Below are positions 1 through 8,418 of a stretch of DNA of 64,000 bases, piece by piece. The notes beneath the pieces were generated by a model, which searched no databases, had not been told where the DNA came from, and saw nothing but the letters and a program-made list of their open reading frames with translations. This DNA is from Kiloniella litopenaei. GTDB lineage: Bacteria > Pseudomonadota > Alphaproteobacteria > Kiloniellales > Kiloniellaceae. Position 1 is the stretch's first letter. Every line of letters begins with the position of its first letter. The stretch lies in the NCBI RefSeq assembly GCF_000982415.1, contig NZ_LANI01000002.1, positions 124,001 to 188,000 of the forward strand. The letters run 5' to 3'. A program made the translations under genes and the position numbers.

Positions 1-439
1 ATCTGCCACCGACAACCGCGTCGAACCAGCCAACAGGCTGCCCGTCAGTCCCCAACCAATAGTCCGGCGTTGCTGCCATTGGTGCTTTTTCACGCCCGTC
101 AAAGGTCGTCAGGCTTTTGTTTTTGGCATCCCAATAAACCATAAAGGCACCGCCCCCAATGCCCGAGCTTTGTGGTTCAACTAGGTTGAGCATCAACTGT
201 ACGGCAACGGCGGCATCCGCCGCTGTCCCACCGCGTTCCAGCACTTCATAACCAGCCTGGGTCGCAATCGGATTGGCAGATGCCACCATAAATTTTTTGG
301 ATTTAACCGCCTGCTTTTCAACAATGGCATGGGTTGCCTCTGGCTGAACCGCTTCCTGGGCCATCACCGGACTTGCGAGAGAATAAAATGGTAACGTGGT
401 CGCGAAAGCCAACGCGACCCTTTTCGGACTAATCGACAT
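1..439 (-). CDS. ggt: gamma-glutamyltransferase, N-terminal part (runs off the window)
   Basis: Reading the minus strand from the ATG at 439-437 gives 146 codons with no stop to the window edge. Residues 1-27 form a signal peptide ending near VMAQEA, so the enzyme should be periplasmic. Then come the family's N-terminal blocks: SANPIATQAGYEVL, GGTAADAAVAVQ, SSGIGGGAFMVYW and TFDGREKAP. Family members transfer or hydrolyse the gamma-glutamyl group of glutathione and are about 550-590 residues with an autocatalytic cleavage. That catalytic Thr lies outside the window, so activity cannot be judged. Signal and motifs make the family call firm. Confidence 0.93.
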   Translation of the reverse strand, partial: MSISPKRVALAFATTLPFYSLASPVMAQEAVQPEATHAIVEKQAVKSKKFMVASANPIATQAGYEVLERGGTAADAAVAVQLMLNLVEPQSSGIGGGAFMVYWDAKNKSLTTFDGREKAPMAATPDYWLGTDGQPVGWFDAVVGGR

Positions 440-843
440 AAATTTCTTCCCTGTGATCATATTTGTTTTCTGTAACAAACAGGTCTTGTGCAAAACCAAT
501 AGTGTAATTTTATTTATGCGCTTAAAGGCCAGCATCAAGTCTGTGAGAAAAGGGTAACATCAACAAACCACTATTAGTGCCAGTTAACACCCTGTTTTCA
601 CATCAGATAACAGTAACTTCTTTGTACTGCGCTCAACACCTTAACAATTGGCCTTACAAACCCATAGGTTGTTTTAAAGCATAGCGTGCTTTTATTTCCT
701 ATGGCAACGCCGCCAATATTTTATCACCCAGTATTTTATCATAAGAAAATTTTATACGAGCCAAAGTCCGGAAAAATCTCACAAGAAAAACCAGCTAAAA
801 TAGCAGAAGAAAATCCCCCCGAAAAGAAAGGTAACTTGTTCAG
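440..843. other. intergenic region, no gene seen
   Basis: AT-rich spacer upstream of the gamma-glutamyltransferase. It should hold that gene's promoter on the minus strand, but I see no convincing hexamer pair, operator dyad or terminator. Confidence 0.4.
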
Positions 844-984
844 TTGAACCCGCTTGAGGCTTTTATCACAGAGATAGAAGAGGAAGGATTTAAAGACCTA
901 GATGTATTATACAATTTACAAACTGACATCCCGATATGTTGTAAAACTAGTTATTCATCAAATTATTTTTCATTTCTAAGATAA
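844..984 (+). CDS. possible small protein or gene remnant, TTG start
   Basis: An open frame of 46 codons beginning with TTG, upstream of which an in-frame TAA at 832 closes the frame. The product is acidic at its N-terminus (EAFITEIEEEGFKDLDVLY) and looks protein-like rather than random, but there is only a weak, distant Shine-Dalgarno (aaagg) and no family I recognise. It converges on the GIY-YIG gene and shares its AT-rich composition, so it may be a remnant of the same acquired segment. Could equally be chance. Confidence 0.22.
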   Translation: MNPLEAFITEIEEEGFKDLDVLYNLQTDIPICCKTSYSSNYFSFLR

Positions 985-998
985 TACAACCTTAAGAA

Positions 999-1616
999 TT
1001 AAGCCCTGTATTGAGTTGTTTTTTTTGAAAGTTCAAATAATCCTAGTTTATATAACGCTTTTTCAACCGCCTCTGTTGCCGTAGACACATCACAAGAAAA
1101 TACTTCTCCTATTGGAGCAAGCCTATCAAGGTAATCTTCTAAATATTGATGTGAAAGTAACTCGACCTGCTCGGCAGCCTTTGTATAATAGGCAAAACGA
1201 AACTTCCAAAACCCTGGTAGGGGAGAATAATGACGATATTTATTAATACGCTTTTCAAGAGTATTGATCATTCTCGTTACTGATCCTTTTTCACTCCCGT
1301 TAAGCTCAGGCAAACGACCCATGAGACTATTTTTGTAAGAAACAGCATGCTCAATATCTTTCTCAAGTGGAAGCTTATTTCCACCGGCACAACTCTTCCC
1401 ACTTACTATATGGCTAGGTAAAAGCCCCATAAAATTTACCAAGCGACCGCCGCAGATTTGACATGTGACTTTTCTTTCCTGCCATATATCATTCACATCA
1501 TTGAGCCGATCTTCTACTTTACTTATAGTCATCCCTATCTTTACACGCTTAGCTTCGCTATTCTCAAGAATATATACAGCGCCATTTAAATAGCGAAACT
1601 CAGTCAAATTACTCAT
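999..1616 (-). CDS. GIY-YIG (T5orf172/MUG113-like) domain protein with zinc-ribbon insert
   Basis: 205 residues. The N-terminus GAVYIL...VKIGMT...EDRL (about 12-37) matches the start of the T5orf172/MUG113 branch of GIY-YIG nucleases, and the C-terminal block with Q-V-E-L-L-S-H-Q-Y-L then G-E-V-F matches the later motif containing the metal-binding Glu and the H. Between them is an insert with CQICGGR and a further Cys in GKSCAGG, a probable partial zinc ribbon. Family members are DNA nucleases, often of phage or mobile origin. The gene is more AT-rich than its neighbours, stands alone, and starts at an ATG preceded by a purine stretch. Function of the insert is unknown. Confidence 0.6.
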   Translation of the reverse strand: MSNLTEFRYLNGAVYILENSEAKRVKIGMTISKVEDRLNDVNDIWQERKVTCQICGGRLVNFMGLLPSHIVSGKSCAGGNKLPLEKDIEHAVSYKNSLMGRLPELNGSEKGSVTRMINTLEKRINKYRHYSPLPGFWKFRFAYYTKAAEQVELLSHQYLEDYLDRLAPIGEVFSCDVSTATEAVEKALYKLGLFELSKKTTQYRA

Positions 1617-1810
1617 TCCTCTTTGATTTACCTTAAGTTACTTTACAACTATTAACTACAGACTTGAACAAAAACATACCTTATCTTTTTTTCTTTTCTT
1701 CATCTCAAAAGCACACCTTCCAAACTTCCAGATCTTAGGGGCCAGACTCACGAACGTCATGGCTTTCGCCCGTATGTTTTTTATCGGCGTAATTTTTTCC
1801 AGTGTTACTT

Positions 1811-1852
1811 TTGCCAGTTTATTTTTGCCAGTTTATTTTTGCCCGTAATATT
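1811..1852. repeat. 14-bp tandem repeat, three copies
   Basis: The unit ttgccagtttattt is present twice perfectly (1811-1824, 1825-1838), followed by a degraded third copy. The repeat overlaps the 3' end of the EamA gene, so that gene's last codons and its stop codon come from repeat DNA. Confidence 0.85.
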
Positions 1853-2754
1853 TTTGTCTGCGATATCTTAGTGGGCATGTTGATTGCTGCGACGCCAACC
1901 ACAGCGGCTAGGATTCCTATCGCCACGATAAAGGAAATCTCTTCCCCCAGAAAAATCACCCCAAGCATAACCCCAAAACCAGCGCGTAAATATGCCTGAC
2001 TGGCAACGCCCAGTGAGCCAAGAGTTTTGATCAACCTGAAATAAATCAAAAGTGCAACCCCGGTACAAAAAATCGACAAGACGGCCAAAGCCCCCATTGC
2101 CTGAACAGACGGTGTTAACGTCCAAGGCCGATCAACAATCAAACTGACAGGCACCAGAACAACCGTCGCCCAAAGCATTGTCCCCGTGGCAATGACCGAG
2201 GAACTAAGATGCGTAAATCGTTTGCCATAAATTGCGGCACAGCCATAAAGAAAGGCGCCCCCAACGGCACAGACTTGCCCCAGAACTTCCTTTCCCAGAC
2301 CATTCAAAGCATCTACACCAACGATGAAGACCACCCCCAAGAGACCAAGTGTTGCACCAAATAACTTGAGGCCCGTTATCGTTTCATGGCGCGTGAAAAG
2401 CAGTGTAATAAAAAAAACAAAAATCGGGGATGTTGAATTAAGCACGCTGGCCAGTGCGCTATCCACATACTGTTGCCCCCATGCCAGAATAGTCCATGCG
2501 GCAATAGAACTCAGAACCGATTGAACAAAGAGCATACGCCAGCTTCGTCCATCCCTCGGCAATGGTTCCCGTTTCAACGCAATGACAATCACCAGTAAAA
2601 TGGCTGCCCCACCGACACGTACAGCAACCAAAGTCAGGGGCGGAATTTCTGTGACCGCCACCTTGGCGAACAAATAAGATGATCCCCATAACAATGCCAA
2701 CAGGCACAGAAATCCCAATTCAATAAAAAGAACAGGTTGCTTTTGTTTCACCAC
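1819..2754 (-). CDS. EamA/DMT-family membrane transporter
   Basis: 311 residues with about ten hydrophobic helices in two EamA halves (roughly 10-145 and 155-295), typical of the drug/metabolite transporter superfamily, which exports small metabolites or amino acids across the inner membrane. The first half begins LCLLALLWGSSYLFAKVAV, the usual EamA start pattern. Length is normal. The last residues (KILRAKINWQK) are encoded by the tandem repeat at the 3' end and are unlikely to matter for function. Substrate cannot be told from sequence. It stands alone, divergent from the usp gene. Confidence 0.88.
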   Translation of the reverse strand: MVKQKQPVLFIELGFLCLLALLWGSSYLFAKVAVTEIPPLTLVAVRVGGAAILLVIVIALKREPLPRDGRSWRMLFVQSVLSSIAAWTILAWGQQYVDSALASVLNSTSPIFVFFITLLFTRHETITGLKLFGATLGLLGVVFIVGVDALNGLGKEVLGQVCAVGGAFLYGCAAIYGKRFTHLSSSVIATGTMLWATVVLVPVSLIVDRPWTLTPSVQAMGALAVLSIFCTGVALLIYFRLIKTLGSLGVASQAYLRAGFGVMLGVIFLGEEISFIVAIGILAAVVGVAAINMPTKISQTKILRAKINWQK

Positions 2755-3019
2755 GTTAATCGACCTTTATTTTATTCAGCAACAACATAGTTGCATTCCA
2801 TAAGAATAAGGAAGAATAGATGATTTCGCCACACAATGCTTCGCTACGGAACGAACAATAAACCCCTAACACCCCCCCAAGAACGTTAATAAACACCCCT
2901 ACAGGCAACGACACCTAACCCTGTTAGTAAAAAAGTCGCATTTTCTTCTTCTTTGAGTTATGGTTACCAAATTGTTACCAAAAAACTGGCAACAAACGAT
3001 CTACGGATCCAAAAGCAAA
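2755..3019. other. intergenic region between EamA transporter and usp
   Basis: Divergent promoter region. A short direct repeat (gttaccaaatt then gttaccaaaaa) lies near 2960-2985. No clear factor-binding site was recognised. Confidence 0.35.
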
Positions 3020-3051
3020 AACACTAAGCAGGGGGGCTTCGCAGTAGTGTT
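3020..3051 (+). promoter_or_regulatory. hairpin in the 5' leader of usp
   Basis: A 7-bp perfect stem (aacacta at 3020-3026 with tagtgtt at 3045-3051) encloses a GC-rich loop with aggggggc, 42 bp before the usp start codon. It has no U tail, so it is a leader structure or operator rather than a terminator. Role unknown. Confidence 0.35.
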
Positions 3052-3092
3052 CTTAGCCCCGAACTAAACAGTAAAAACCAGAGGGGAATTGT

Positions 3093-3530
3093 ATGTCCGC
3101 TACATTGATTGTAGGGCTTGACGGCACAGAGTCCGGTAACCGTGCCCTCGCCTATGCTAAGAAATTAGCCAGCCTTATTGGCAACTGTGAATTGCTTGTG
3201 GTCTATGTCATTGAATGGTCACCCTATTCATTCCAGACTGCCGAAGAAAACTCTCAACGACACAAACGGCGCGAAGAAGAAATTTCAATGGCCATGGAAA
3301 GAGTCATTGAACCTGCTGTTGCATCGCTAAAGGCCGATGGCCTCAATGCACGTGGCATTGTGCGTCATGGTGACGTTGCAGAGTTGATCGACGCTGTCGC
3401 CGTAGAAGAAAAAGCGGAACAGATTATTGTCGCGCGGTCATCCGAAGGTGGCTTTGTAAAGCGGGTATTTGGCACAGCAACGGCCAACCTTGTAATGCAC
3501 GCAAGTGTTCCCGTCACAGTGGTCGGATAA
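3093..3530 (+). CDS. universal stress protein, UspA family
   Basis: 145 residues, the full single-domain Usp length. The start LIVGLDGTESGNRALAYA and the C-terminal stretch IIVARSSEGGFVKRVFGTATANLVMHASVPVTVV fit the Usp fold; the nucleotide-binding G-2x-G-9x-G(S/T) signature is loosely retained (G-G-F ... G-T-A). Start chosen because gagggg precedes the ATG. It lies 11 bp upstream of the AGCS symporter and is almost certainly co-transcribed with it; pairs of a Usp with a membrane transporter are common and suggest the Usp modulates or responds to that transporter. Confidence 0.92.
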   Translation: MSATLIVGLDGTESGNRALAYAKKLASLIGNCELLVVYVIEWSPYSFQTAEENSQRHKRREEEISMAMERVIEPAVASLKADGLNARGIVRHGDVAELIDAVAVEEKAEQIIVARSSEGGFVKRVFGTATANLVMHASVPVTVVG

Positions 3531-3541
3531 GGAGAGCAATC

Positions 3542-5113
3542 ATGAATAAGATTTTTAAAATTCTCATGCCTGTGCTCGCCTTGCTGAGCATAACAACAAC
3601 CGCTCTCGCCCAAGATGGCGGGGGACTTGACGCAACCATTAACCAAGGCTTTGCCGCCGCAACAGGATGGTTTGTCAATTTCATCTTTGCCCCCTTCCCC
3701 GGGACCAGTTTCCCCTGGATTGTTATGTGGCTCGTTATCGCAGCCTCTGTTTTCACGCTCTATTTCGCCTTTATTCAGTTTCGTCTTTTCGGACACGCAA
3801 TCTCGCTGGTCAAAGGTGACTATTCTGACCCGAATGATGCGGGTGAAGTCAGTCACTTTCAGGCGCTGGCAACTGCTTTGTCCGGGACTGTCGGACTGGG
3901 TAACATCGCGGGTGTTGCCGTTGCGATCGGCATTGGTGGCCCCGGTGCAACCTTTTGGATGATTCTTGCTGGCCTTTTGGGGATGGCATCTAAATTTACC
4001 GAATGTACCCTGGGCGTTAAATACAGAAACGAATACGAAGATGGCACCGTTTCAGGTGGCCCCATGTATTACATTTCCAAGGGTTTCACAGAACGTGGTT
4101 TACCCGGCGGCAAGTTCCTGGCCGTTCTGTTTGCCGTGTTCTGTATTTTGGGCGCTTTGGGCGGTGGAAACATGTTCCAGGCCAATCAGGCACATGCGCA
4201 AATCGCGGGTATTCTTGGTGACTATCCCGGCTGGATCACTGGTTTGATTTTTGCCGGTGTTGTTTTTGCGGTGATCGTCGGTGGTATCAAATCAATTGCC
4301 AATGTTACGGAAAAGGTTGTTCCTTTCATGGGCATTCTCTACGTAGCGGCAGCCTTGGTGATCCTGATCATGAACGCCGGGCAAATCGCCTGGGCCTTTG
4401 GTCAGATTTTCGAAGGTGCTTTCACGGGTCTGGGCGTTGCCGGTGGTCTGGTCGGTGCATTGATTCAGGGCTTCAAGCGGGCTGCTTTCTCAAACGAAGC
4501 CGGTGTTGGCTCTGCTGCGATTGCGCACTCTGCCGTACGAACAAAAGAGCCAGTGACAGAGGGCGTGGTTTCTCTGTTGGAACCTTTCATCGATACAGTT
4601 GTTATCTGTACAATGACGGCCCTTGTCATCATCATTACCGGACAACTTACGATCAATCCTGAAACAGGGAACTACATTGTAGAAGGTGGTTCAATCGTGA
4701 CAGCAACGGGTGCATCCGGCGTTGCCCTGACATCTGCGGCCTTTGCCTCTGCCTTTGACTGGTTCCCATATGTTCTGGCCATTGCCGTTATTCTTTTCGC
4801 TTTTTCCACCATGCTTTCCTGGTCCTACTATGGCCTGAAAGCCTGGACGTTCCTGTTCGGGGAAGGAAAAGGCGCAGAGCTAACCTTTAAAATTATCTTC
4901 TGTATCTTTGTAGTTATCGGTGCTGCGGCCAGCCTTGGCCCCGTGATCGATTTCTCTGATGCAGCGATATTTGCCATGGCCGTGGTAAACATCACCGGTC
5001 TTTACTTCCTGATGCCAATCGTCAAACGGGAACTGAATAGTTACCTGAGCCGATTAAAATCTGGGGAAATCAAAAAATTCTCTGGTCAAGAAAGCAAAAG
5101 CGCTGCTGAATAA
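3542..5113 (+). CDS. sodium:alanine/glycine symporter (AGCS family)
   Basis: 523 residues. A cleavable-looking N-terminal segment (to about residue 24) is followed by an acidic loop and 10-11 membrane helices. AGCS signatures are clear: GTVGLGNIAGVAVAIGIGGPGA near 120-140, GGPMYYISKG, and FKRAAFSNEAGVGSAAIAHS near 312-335, which forms the substrate site. Imports alanine or glycine with Na+. The Shine-Dalgarno aaggag sits 7 bp before ATG. Second gene of the usp operon, closed by a strong terminator. The annotation as amino-acid symporter is firm; the exact amino acid is not. Confidence 0.94.
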   Translation: MNKIFKILMPVLALLSITTTALAQDGGGLDATINQGFAAATGWFVNFIFAPFPGTSFPWIVMWLVIAASVFTLYFAFIQFRLFGHAISLVKGDYSDPNDAGEVSHFQALATALSGTVGLGNIAGVAVAIGIGGPGATFWMILAGLLGMASKFTECTLGVKYRNEYEDGTVSGGPMYYISKGFTERGLPGGKFLAVLFAVFCILGALGGGNMFQANQAHAQIAGILGDYPGWITGLIFAGVVFAVIVGGIKSIANVTEKVVPFMGILYVAAALVILIMNAGQIAWAFGQIFEGAFTGLGVAGGLVGALIQGFKRAAFSNEAGVGSAAIAHSAVRTKEPVTEGVVSLLEPFIDTVVICTMTALVIIITGQLTINPETGNYIVEGGSIVTATGASGVALTSAAFASAFDWFPYVLAIAVILFAFSTMLSWSYYGLKAWTFLFGEGKGAELTFKIIFCIFVVIGAAASLGPVIDFSDAAIFAMAVVNITGLYFLMPIVKRELNSYLSRLKSGEIKKFSGQESKSAAE

Positions 5114-5143
5114 AAAGCAGGGAAATTGAACCAGAACTTTAAA

Positions 5144-5176
5144 AGCGGGCGACACAACAGTCGCCCGCTTTTTCTT
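5144..5176 (+). terminator. rho-independent terminator of the usp-AGCS operon
   Basis: Perfect 9-bp stem agcgggcga/tcgcccgct around an 8-nt loop, followed by ttttctt, 31 bp after the symporter stop. Confidence 0.93.
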
Positions 5177-5321
5177 ACTAACAACGTGTCTGAACATAAC
5201 AAGGCATATTATTTTCAACCATCAAAACAAAATAGCTATACACATCCTTATCTTTGCACTACGCAGTGATAATTAGAATTTTATTCAGAGAAACTTTCTT
5301 GACCATCAATAACCTGTTAAA

Positions 5322-5807
5322 ATGATAGCGGACTGCATGGCTATGAAGACAAAAAAACGAAAGATCATTGAAATCGGGTGGCGTGAATATGTCAGCCTGC
5401 CAGAATTTCAAATAGAGCACGTAAAGGCCAAGATAGATTCAGGCGCAAGAACATCTGCACTACACGCCGAAGAAATCACCCCTTTTGATCAAGACGGGAT
5501 CAGTTTTGTTTCTTTTCTCATACCCTTTATAGGCTGTGAAAAAGGAATGCGATGTTCTGCAAAAATTGTTGATCGACGTCCGATAAAAAACACGGGTGGC
5601 GTTGCTGAGGAACGCTACATTGTCAAAACCCCGCTGATCTTGGGAAACGAACACTGGCCCGTCGAAGTTTCCCTGACCAGTCGACAGTCCATGCGGTTTC
5701 CCCTCATCATCGGGCGTACTGCGATCAGGGAAAAAGGCTTTCTGCTAAACCCCGGCCGTTCTTATCTGTCAGGGCGCCCCGGTTACATATCACCCCAACC
5801 GGAATAA
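5322..5807 (+). CDS. ATP-dependent zinc protease family protein (RimK-associated, retropepsin-like fold)
   Basis: Up to 161 residues, PF05618-type. The core IGWREYVSLPE...HVKAKIDSGARTSALHA carries the aspartic-protease-like D-S-G-A motif, and the end LIIGRTAI..KGFLLNP is typical of the family. The name is historical; the DSGA motif suggests a retropepsin-like fold. The start is uncertain: ATGs at 5322, 5337 and 5343 are all in frame and none has a good ribosome site. It lies 78 bp upstream of rimK and in line with it, a pairing conserved in many bacteria, so a role in processing RimK-modified peptides or proteins is inferred. Confidence 0.85.
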   Translation: MIADCMAMKTKKRKIIEIGWREYVSLPEFQIEHVKAKIDSGARTSALHAEEITPFDQDGISFVSFLIPFIGCEKGMRCSAKIVDRRPIKNTGGVAEERYIVKTPLILGNEHWPVEVSLTSRQSMRFPLIIGRTAIREKGFLLNPGRSYLSGRPGYISPQPE

Positions 5808-5885
5808 GACGACAGAGAATCATTTCATCTGGCACCAGCCTCAAAAAGACACCCTAAATCCATATCATATTAATGGAGAGAAACT

Positions 5886-6791
5886 ATGAAAATTGCGATG
5901 TTGGCACGGAATGCCAACCTCTATACGCACCAGCGCTTGAAATCAGCAGCTGAAGAACGCGGACACGAGCTGGATATCATCAATACCCTGCGGTGTTACA
6001 TGAATATCGCATCCCGCCGCCCCGAAGTTTATTACAATGGCGAAAAGCTAACGGGTTATGATGCTGTTATTCCCCGTATTGGTGCCTCGGTAACCTATTA
6101 CGGTACCGCAGTTCTCAGACAGTTTGAAATGATGGGTGTCTTTCCCCTGAATGAATCCGTTGCCATCGGACGATCACGGGACAAACTGCGTTCCATGCAG
6201 CTTTTGGCCCGTGATGGCATTGGCCTCCCCGTGACAACATTTGCCCACGACCCCAAACAGACAGATGAAGTTCTCAAGCTTGCAGGCGGCGCCCCTCTGG
6301 TGATCAAACTTCTGGAAGGAACCCAGGGCATCGGTGTTGTTCTGGCAGATAGTGATAGATCCGCGACCTCTGTCATCGAAGCATTCCGGGGCGTAAAAGT
6401 GAACATTCTCGTCCAGGAATTTATCAAGGAAGCCGGGGGAACCGATATTCGTGCGCTGGTCGTTGGCGGCAAAGTGGTGGCCGCCATGCAACGTACCGGG
6501 GCCGAAGGTGACTTTAGGTCCAACCTCCACCGAGGTGGCAGTGCAAAACCAATTAAGATTTCTCCGGAAGAGCGTTCCACGGCCATTCGCGCAGCAAAAG
6601 CCATGGGCCTCAATGTCTGTGGCGTTGACATGTTGCGTGCCAACCACGGTCCAGTTGTGATGGAAGTCAACTCGTCCCCGGGTCTTGAGGGTGTTGAAAA
6701 GGCAACAGGTATTGATATCGCCGGTAAAATTATCGAGTTTCTGGAAAAGAAAGCCAAGCCCGGGAAAACCAAGACCAAGGGTAAGGGATAA
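5886..6791 (+). CDS. rimK: RimK, ATP-grasp glutamate ligase for ribosomal protein S6
   Basis: 301 residues, the same length as E. coli RimK. ATP-grasp features are visible: [12 protein letters not shown] (glycine-rich loop, about 140-151), VQEFI (hinge), [12 protein letters not shown], and [14 protein letters not shown] (Mg-binding Glu/Asn, about 259-272). RimK adds glutamates to the C-terminus of S6 and makes polyglutamate. Start supported by ggagag 7 bp upstream. Centre of a three- or four-gene cluster with the zinc protease before it and an aspartoacylase-like gene 17 bp after it. Very confident of the family. Confidence 0.95.
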   Translation: MKIAMLARNANLYTHQRLKSAAEERGHELDIINTLRCYMNIASRRPEVYYNGEKLTGYDAVIPRIGASVTYYGTAVLRQFEMMGVFPLNESVAIGRSRDKLRSMQLLARDGIGLPVTTFAHDPKQTDEVLKLAGGAPLVIKLLEGTQGIGVVLADSDRSATSVIEAFRGVKVNILVQEFIKEAGGTDIRALVVGGKVVAAMQRTGAEGDFRSNLHRGGSAKPIKISPEERSTAIRAAKAMGLNVCGVDMLRANHGPVVMEVNSSPGLEGVEKATGIDIAGKIIEFLEKKAKPGKTKTKGKG

Positions 6792-6808
6792 CCGGGGGTA
6801 AGGGAAAA

Positions 6809-7852
6809 ATGTCTGTTCGTCCTGCTTTTCAACTGGGAAAGTACAAAATCGAGGCTGGAACCCGGCAAACCGTGGATCTGCCTGTCAGTACTCTCTCGGA
6901 TCACACGCCAGTTTCCATGTCCGTCCATGTAATCCACGGCAAGAAACCGGGGCCGACGCTGTTTGTCAGCGCCGCCATACACGGTGACGAGGTTATCGGC
7001 GTCGAAGTCGTCAGGCGCCTGCTTCGTACTACAGGCTTAAATAAACTGCGGGGAACTCTGCTGGCGATACCCATCGTCAATTCTTTTGGTTTTATGAACC
7101 ATTCCCGATACTTGCCGGACAGACGCGATTTAAACAGATCTTTTCCGGGTTCATCCAAAGGATCATTGGCCGCGCGCCTTGCAGATATTTTCATGAACGA
7201 AATTGTTGCTCATTCTGATGTCGGTATAGATCTCCATTCCGCCTCATTCCATCGAACCAACCTGCCCCAGATCCGCCTGACGCCTTCAAAGCCGGAAACC
7301 ATGGCATTGGCCAAAGCCTTTGCTGCGCCCCTTATTCTAACATCAAAAATCCGCCCGAACTCTCTGCGACAAGCGGCACAGGAAAAAGGTGTTGATATTT
7401 TGGTTTATGAGGCTGGTGAAGGCTTGCGGTTCGACGAAATGGCCGCGCGTGTTGGAACTGCCGGTATTATTCGGGTCATGCGCCATTTGGAAATGCTCCC
7501 CGCGAAAAGCTCTGCCAAGGCAAGGGTCGACCCGATCATATCATCATCCAGTTCATGGGTACGCAGCCCCGCGGGCGGTTTGTTACGTATGTTCAAAAGC
7601 ACAGGTGAAGAAGTCAAAAAAGGTGACATACTGGGGATGGTTTCCGATCCGTTCGGTGAAATAGAAACCGAAGTTATTGCAGATGTCGAAGGGTTGATTA
7701 TTGGTCGGACAAACCTGCCCGTTATCAATGAAGGTGACGGTCTGGTCCACATTGCAAAGGTCAACCGCAAAATCGACACCACCGCAACCATCGACAGCAT
7801 GACAACCCAATTAGAACAAGACCCCTTGTTCGACGAGGATGAAATTATCTAA
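6809..7852 (+). CDS. succinylglutamate desuccinylase/aspartoacylase family zinc amidohydrolase
   Basis: 347 residues of the AstE/AspA family (M14-like carboxypeptidase fold). Zn-binding H and E are in AAIHGDEVIG (near 52-60), the third ligand in DLHSASF, and the following NRSFPGS block is typical. A beta-rich C-terminal domain (about 255-330) resembles a biotinyl-lipoyl-like flap. It cleaves an N-acyl-amino acid or a similar amide. Its tight coupling with rimK (17 bp) repeats a known gene-order association, where it may act on the same glutamylated products; this is inference. Confidence 0.9.
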   Translation: MSVRPAFQLGKYKIEAGTRQTVDLPVSTLSDHTPVSMSVHVIHGKKPGPTLFVSAAIHGDEVIGVEVVRRLLRTTGLNKLRGTLLAIPIVNSFGFMNHSRYLPDRRDLNRSFPGSSKGSLAARLADIFMNEIVAHSDVGIDLHSASFHRTNLPQIRLTPSKPETMALAKAFAAPLILTSKIRPNSLRQAAQEKGVDILVYEAGEGLRFDEMAARVGTAGIIRVMRHLEMLPAKSSAKARVDPIISSSSSWVRSPAGGLLRMFKSTGEEVKKGDILGMVSDPFGEIETEVIADVEGLIIGRTNLPVINEGDGLVHIAKVNRKIDTTATIDSMTTQLEQDPLFDEDEII

Positions 7853-7864
7853 GGATTCTTAGGC

Positions 7865-8074
7865 TTGATCCCGTATGACGGTCAATTGATCAGTACCTTT
7901 AACGCGACATCCTGTGTTATCACAAGATACTTTTTGCCCTTTGGCATTTGTAATACCTGCCGATATTTCAGGAAAAACAATCCATCCGGTTCGCCACACT
8001 TTTGTGATCTGCTCAAAGAACCCCTGAGTCAGGGGGAAAGCGGCAAAATCTGTGTCGAACAAACCCCCGGTTAG
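7865..8074 (+). CDS. small cysteine-rich protein, possible zinc ribbon
   Basis: Up to 69 residues, directly after the aspartoacylase (12-bp gap) and in the same direction. The frame must start at TTG, with agga about 12 bp upstream. The product shows an ordered cysteine pattern: C-N-T-C followed by RYFRK, then HFCDLLKEPL and KICVEQ, reminiscent of small metal-binding proteins of Rhodospirillales whose function is unknown. The opposite strand also has a 116-codon open frame, but its product has no such motif. I favour the plus strand because of motif and operon position. Moderate to low confidence. Confidence 0.42.
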   Translation: MIPYDGQLISTFNATSCVITRYFLPFGICNTCRYFRKNNPSGSPHFCDLLKEPLSQGESGKICVEQTPG

Positions 8075-8371
8075 CTCTAAATTCTGAACCAAAGTACAAA
8101 TCACCATTGCATCCCCTTTGAAAGAGGCGCAAGCTAAAGAAAATTTCAACCCGGCATCTGCCGTCGGGTTTTGTCTGTGCAGTTCATCCCCGCAGACCAT
8201 TTTGTTCATATGCCCACACTGGCGCCTGTACCGGTTCTTGCCATTCTCTGATCAGAACCATCCTTGCCAAGACCCTTGCTTTGCCGGAATCTTAATTCCC
8301 TCTGGCAGCTAAAGATCTGACATTGCTCATCTTAACAGGACGTCACCAGCCCTGTCCTGTACGGAACAGGC
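8075..8371. other. intergenic region before the second EamA transporter
   Basis: About 300 bp with open frames on both strands but no recognisable coding motif. I see only the short hairpins near 8351-8393. Confidence 0.3.
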
Positions 8372-8393
8372 CCTCTATCACGCGTTATAGAGG
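8372..8393 (+). promoter_or_regulatory. leader hairpin upstream of EamA transporter
   Basis: Perfect 7-bp stem cctctat/atagagg with an 8-nt loop, ending 25 bp before the start codon at 8419. A second, imperfect dyad (cctgtcctgtacggaacagg, 8351-8370) precedes it. No U tail. Could be an operator or a leader RNA structure. Confidence 0.35.
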
Positions 8394-8418
8394 TGGGAAA
8401 ATAAAGGATTTTGTCACG

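Noticed and set aside
6098-6982. 294-codon open frame antisense to rimK and the start of the aspartoacylase gene
   Set aside because: Low-complexity Ser/Pro/Arg-rich product typical of the mirror of a GC-rich gene; both sense genes have strong motifs.
7859-8209. 116-codon open frame on the minus strand opposite the small Cys-rich protein
   Set aside because: No family motif and it converges onto the aspartoacylase operon; the plus-strand reading has a cysteine pattern and operon position.
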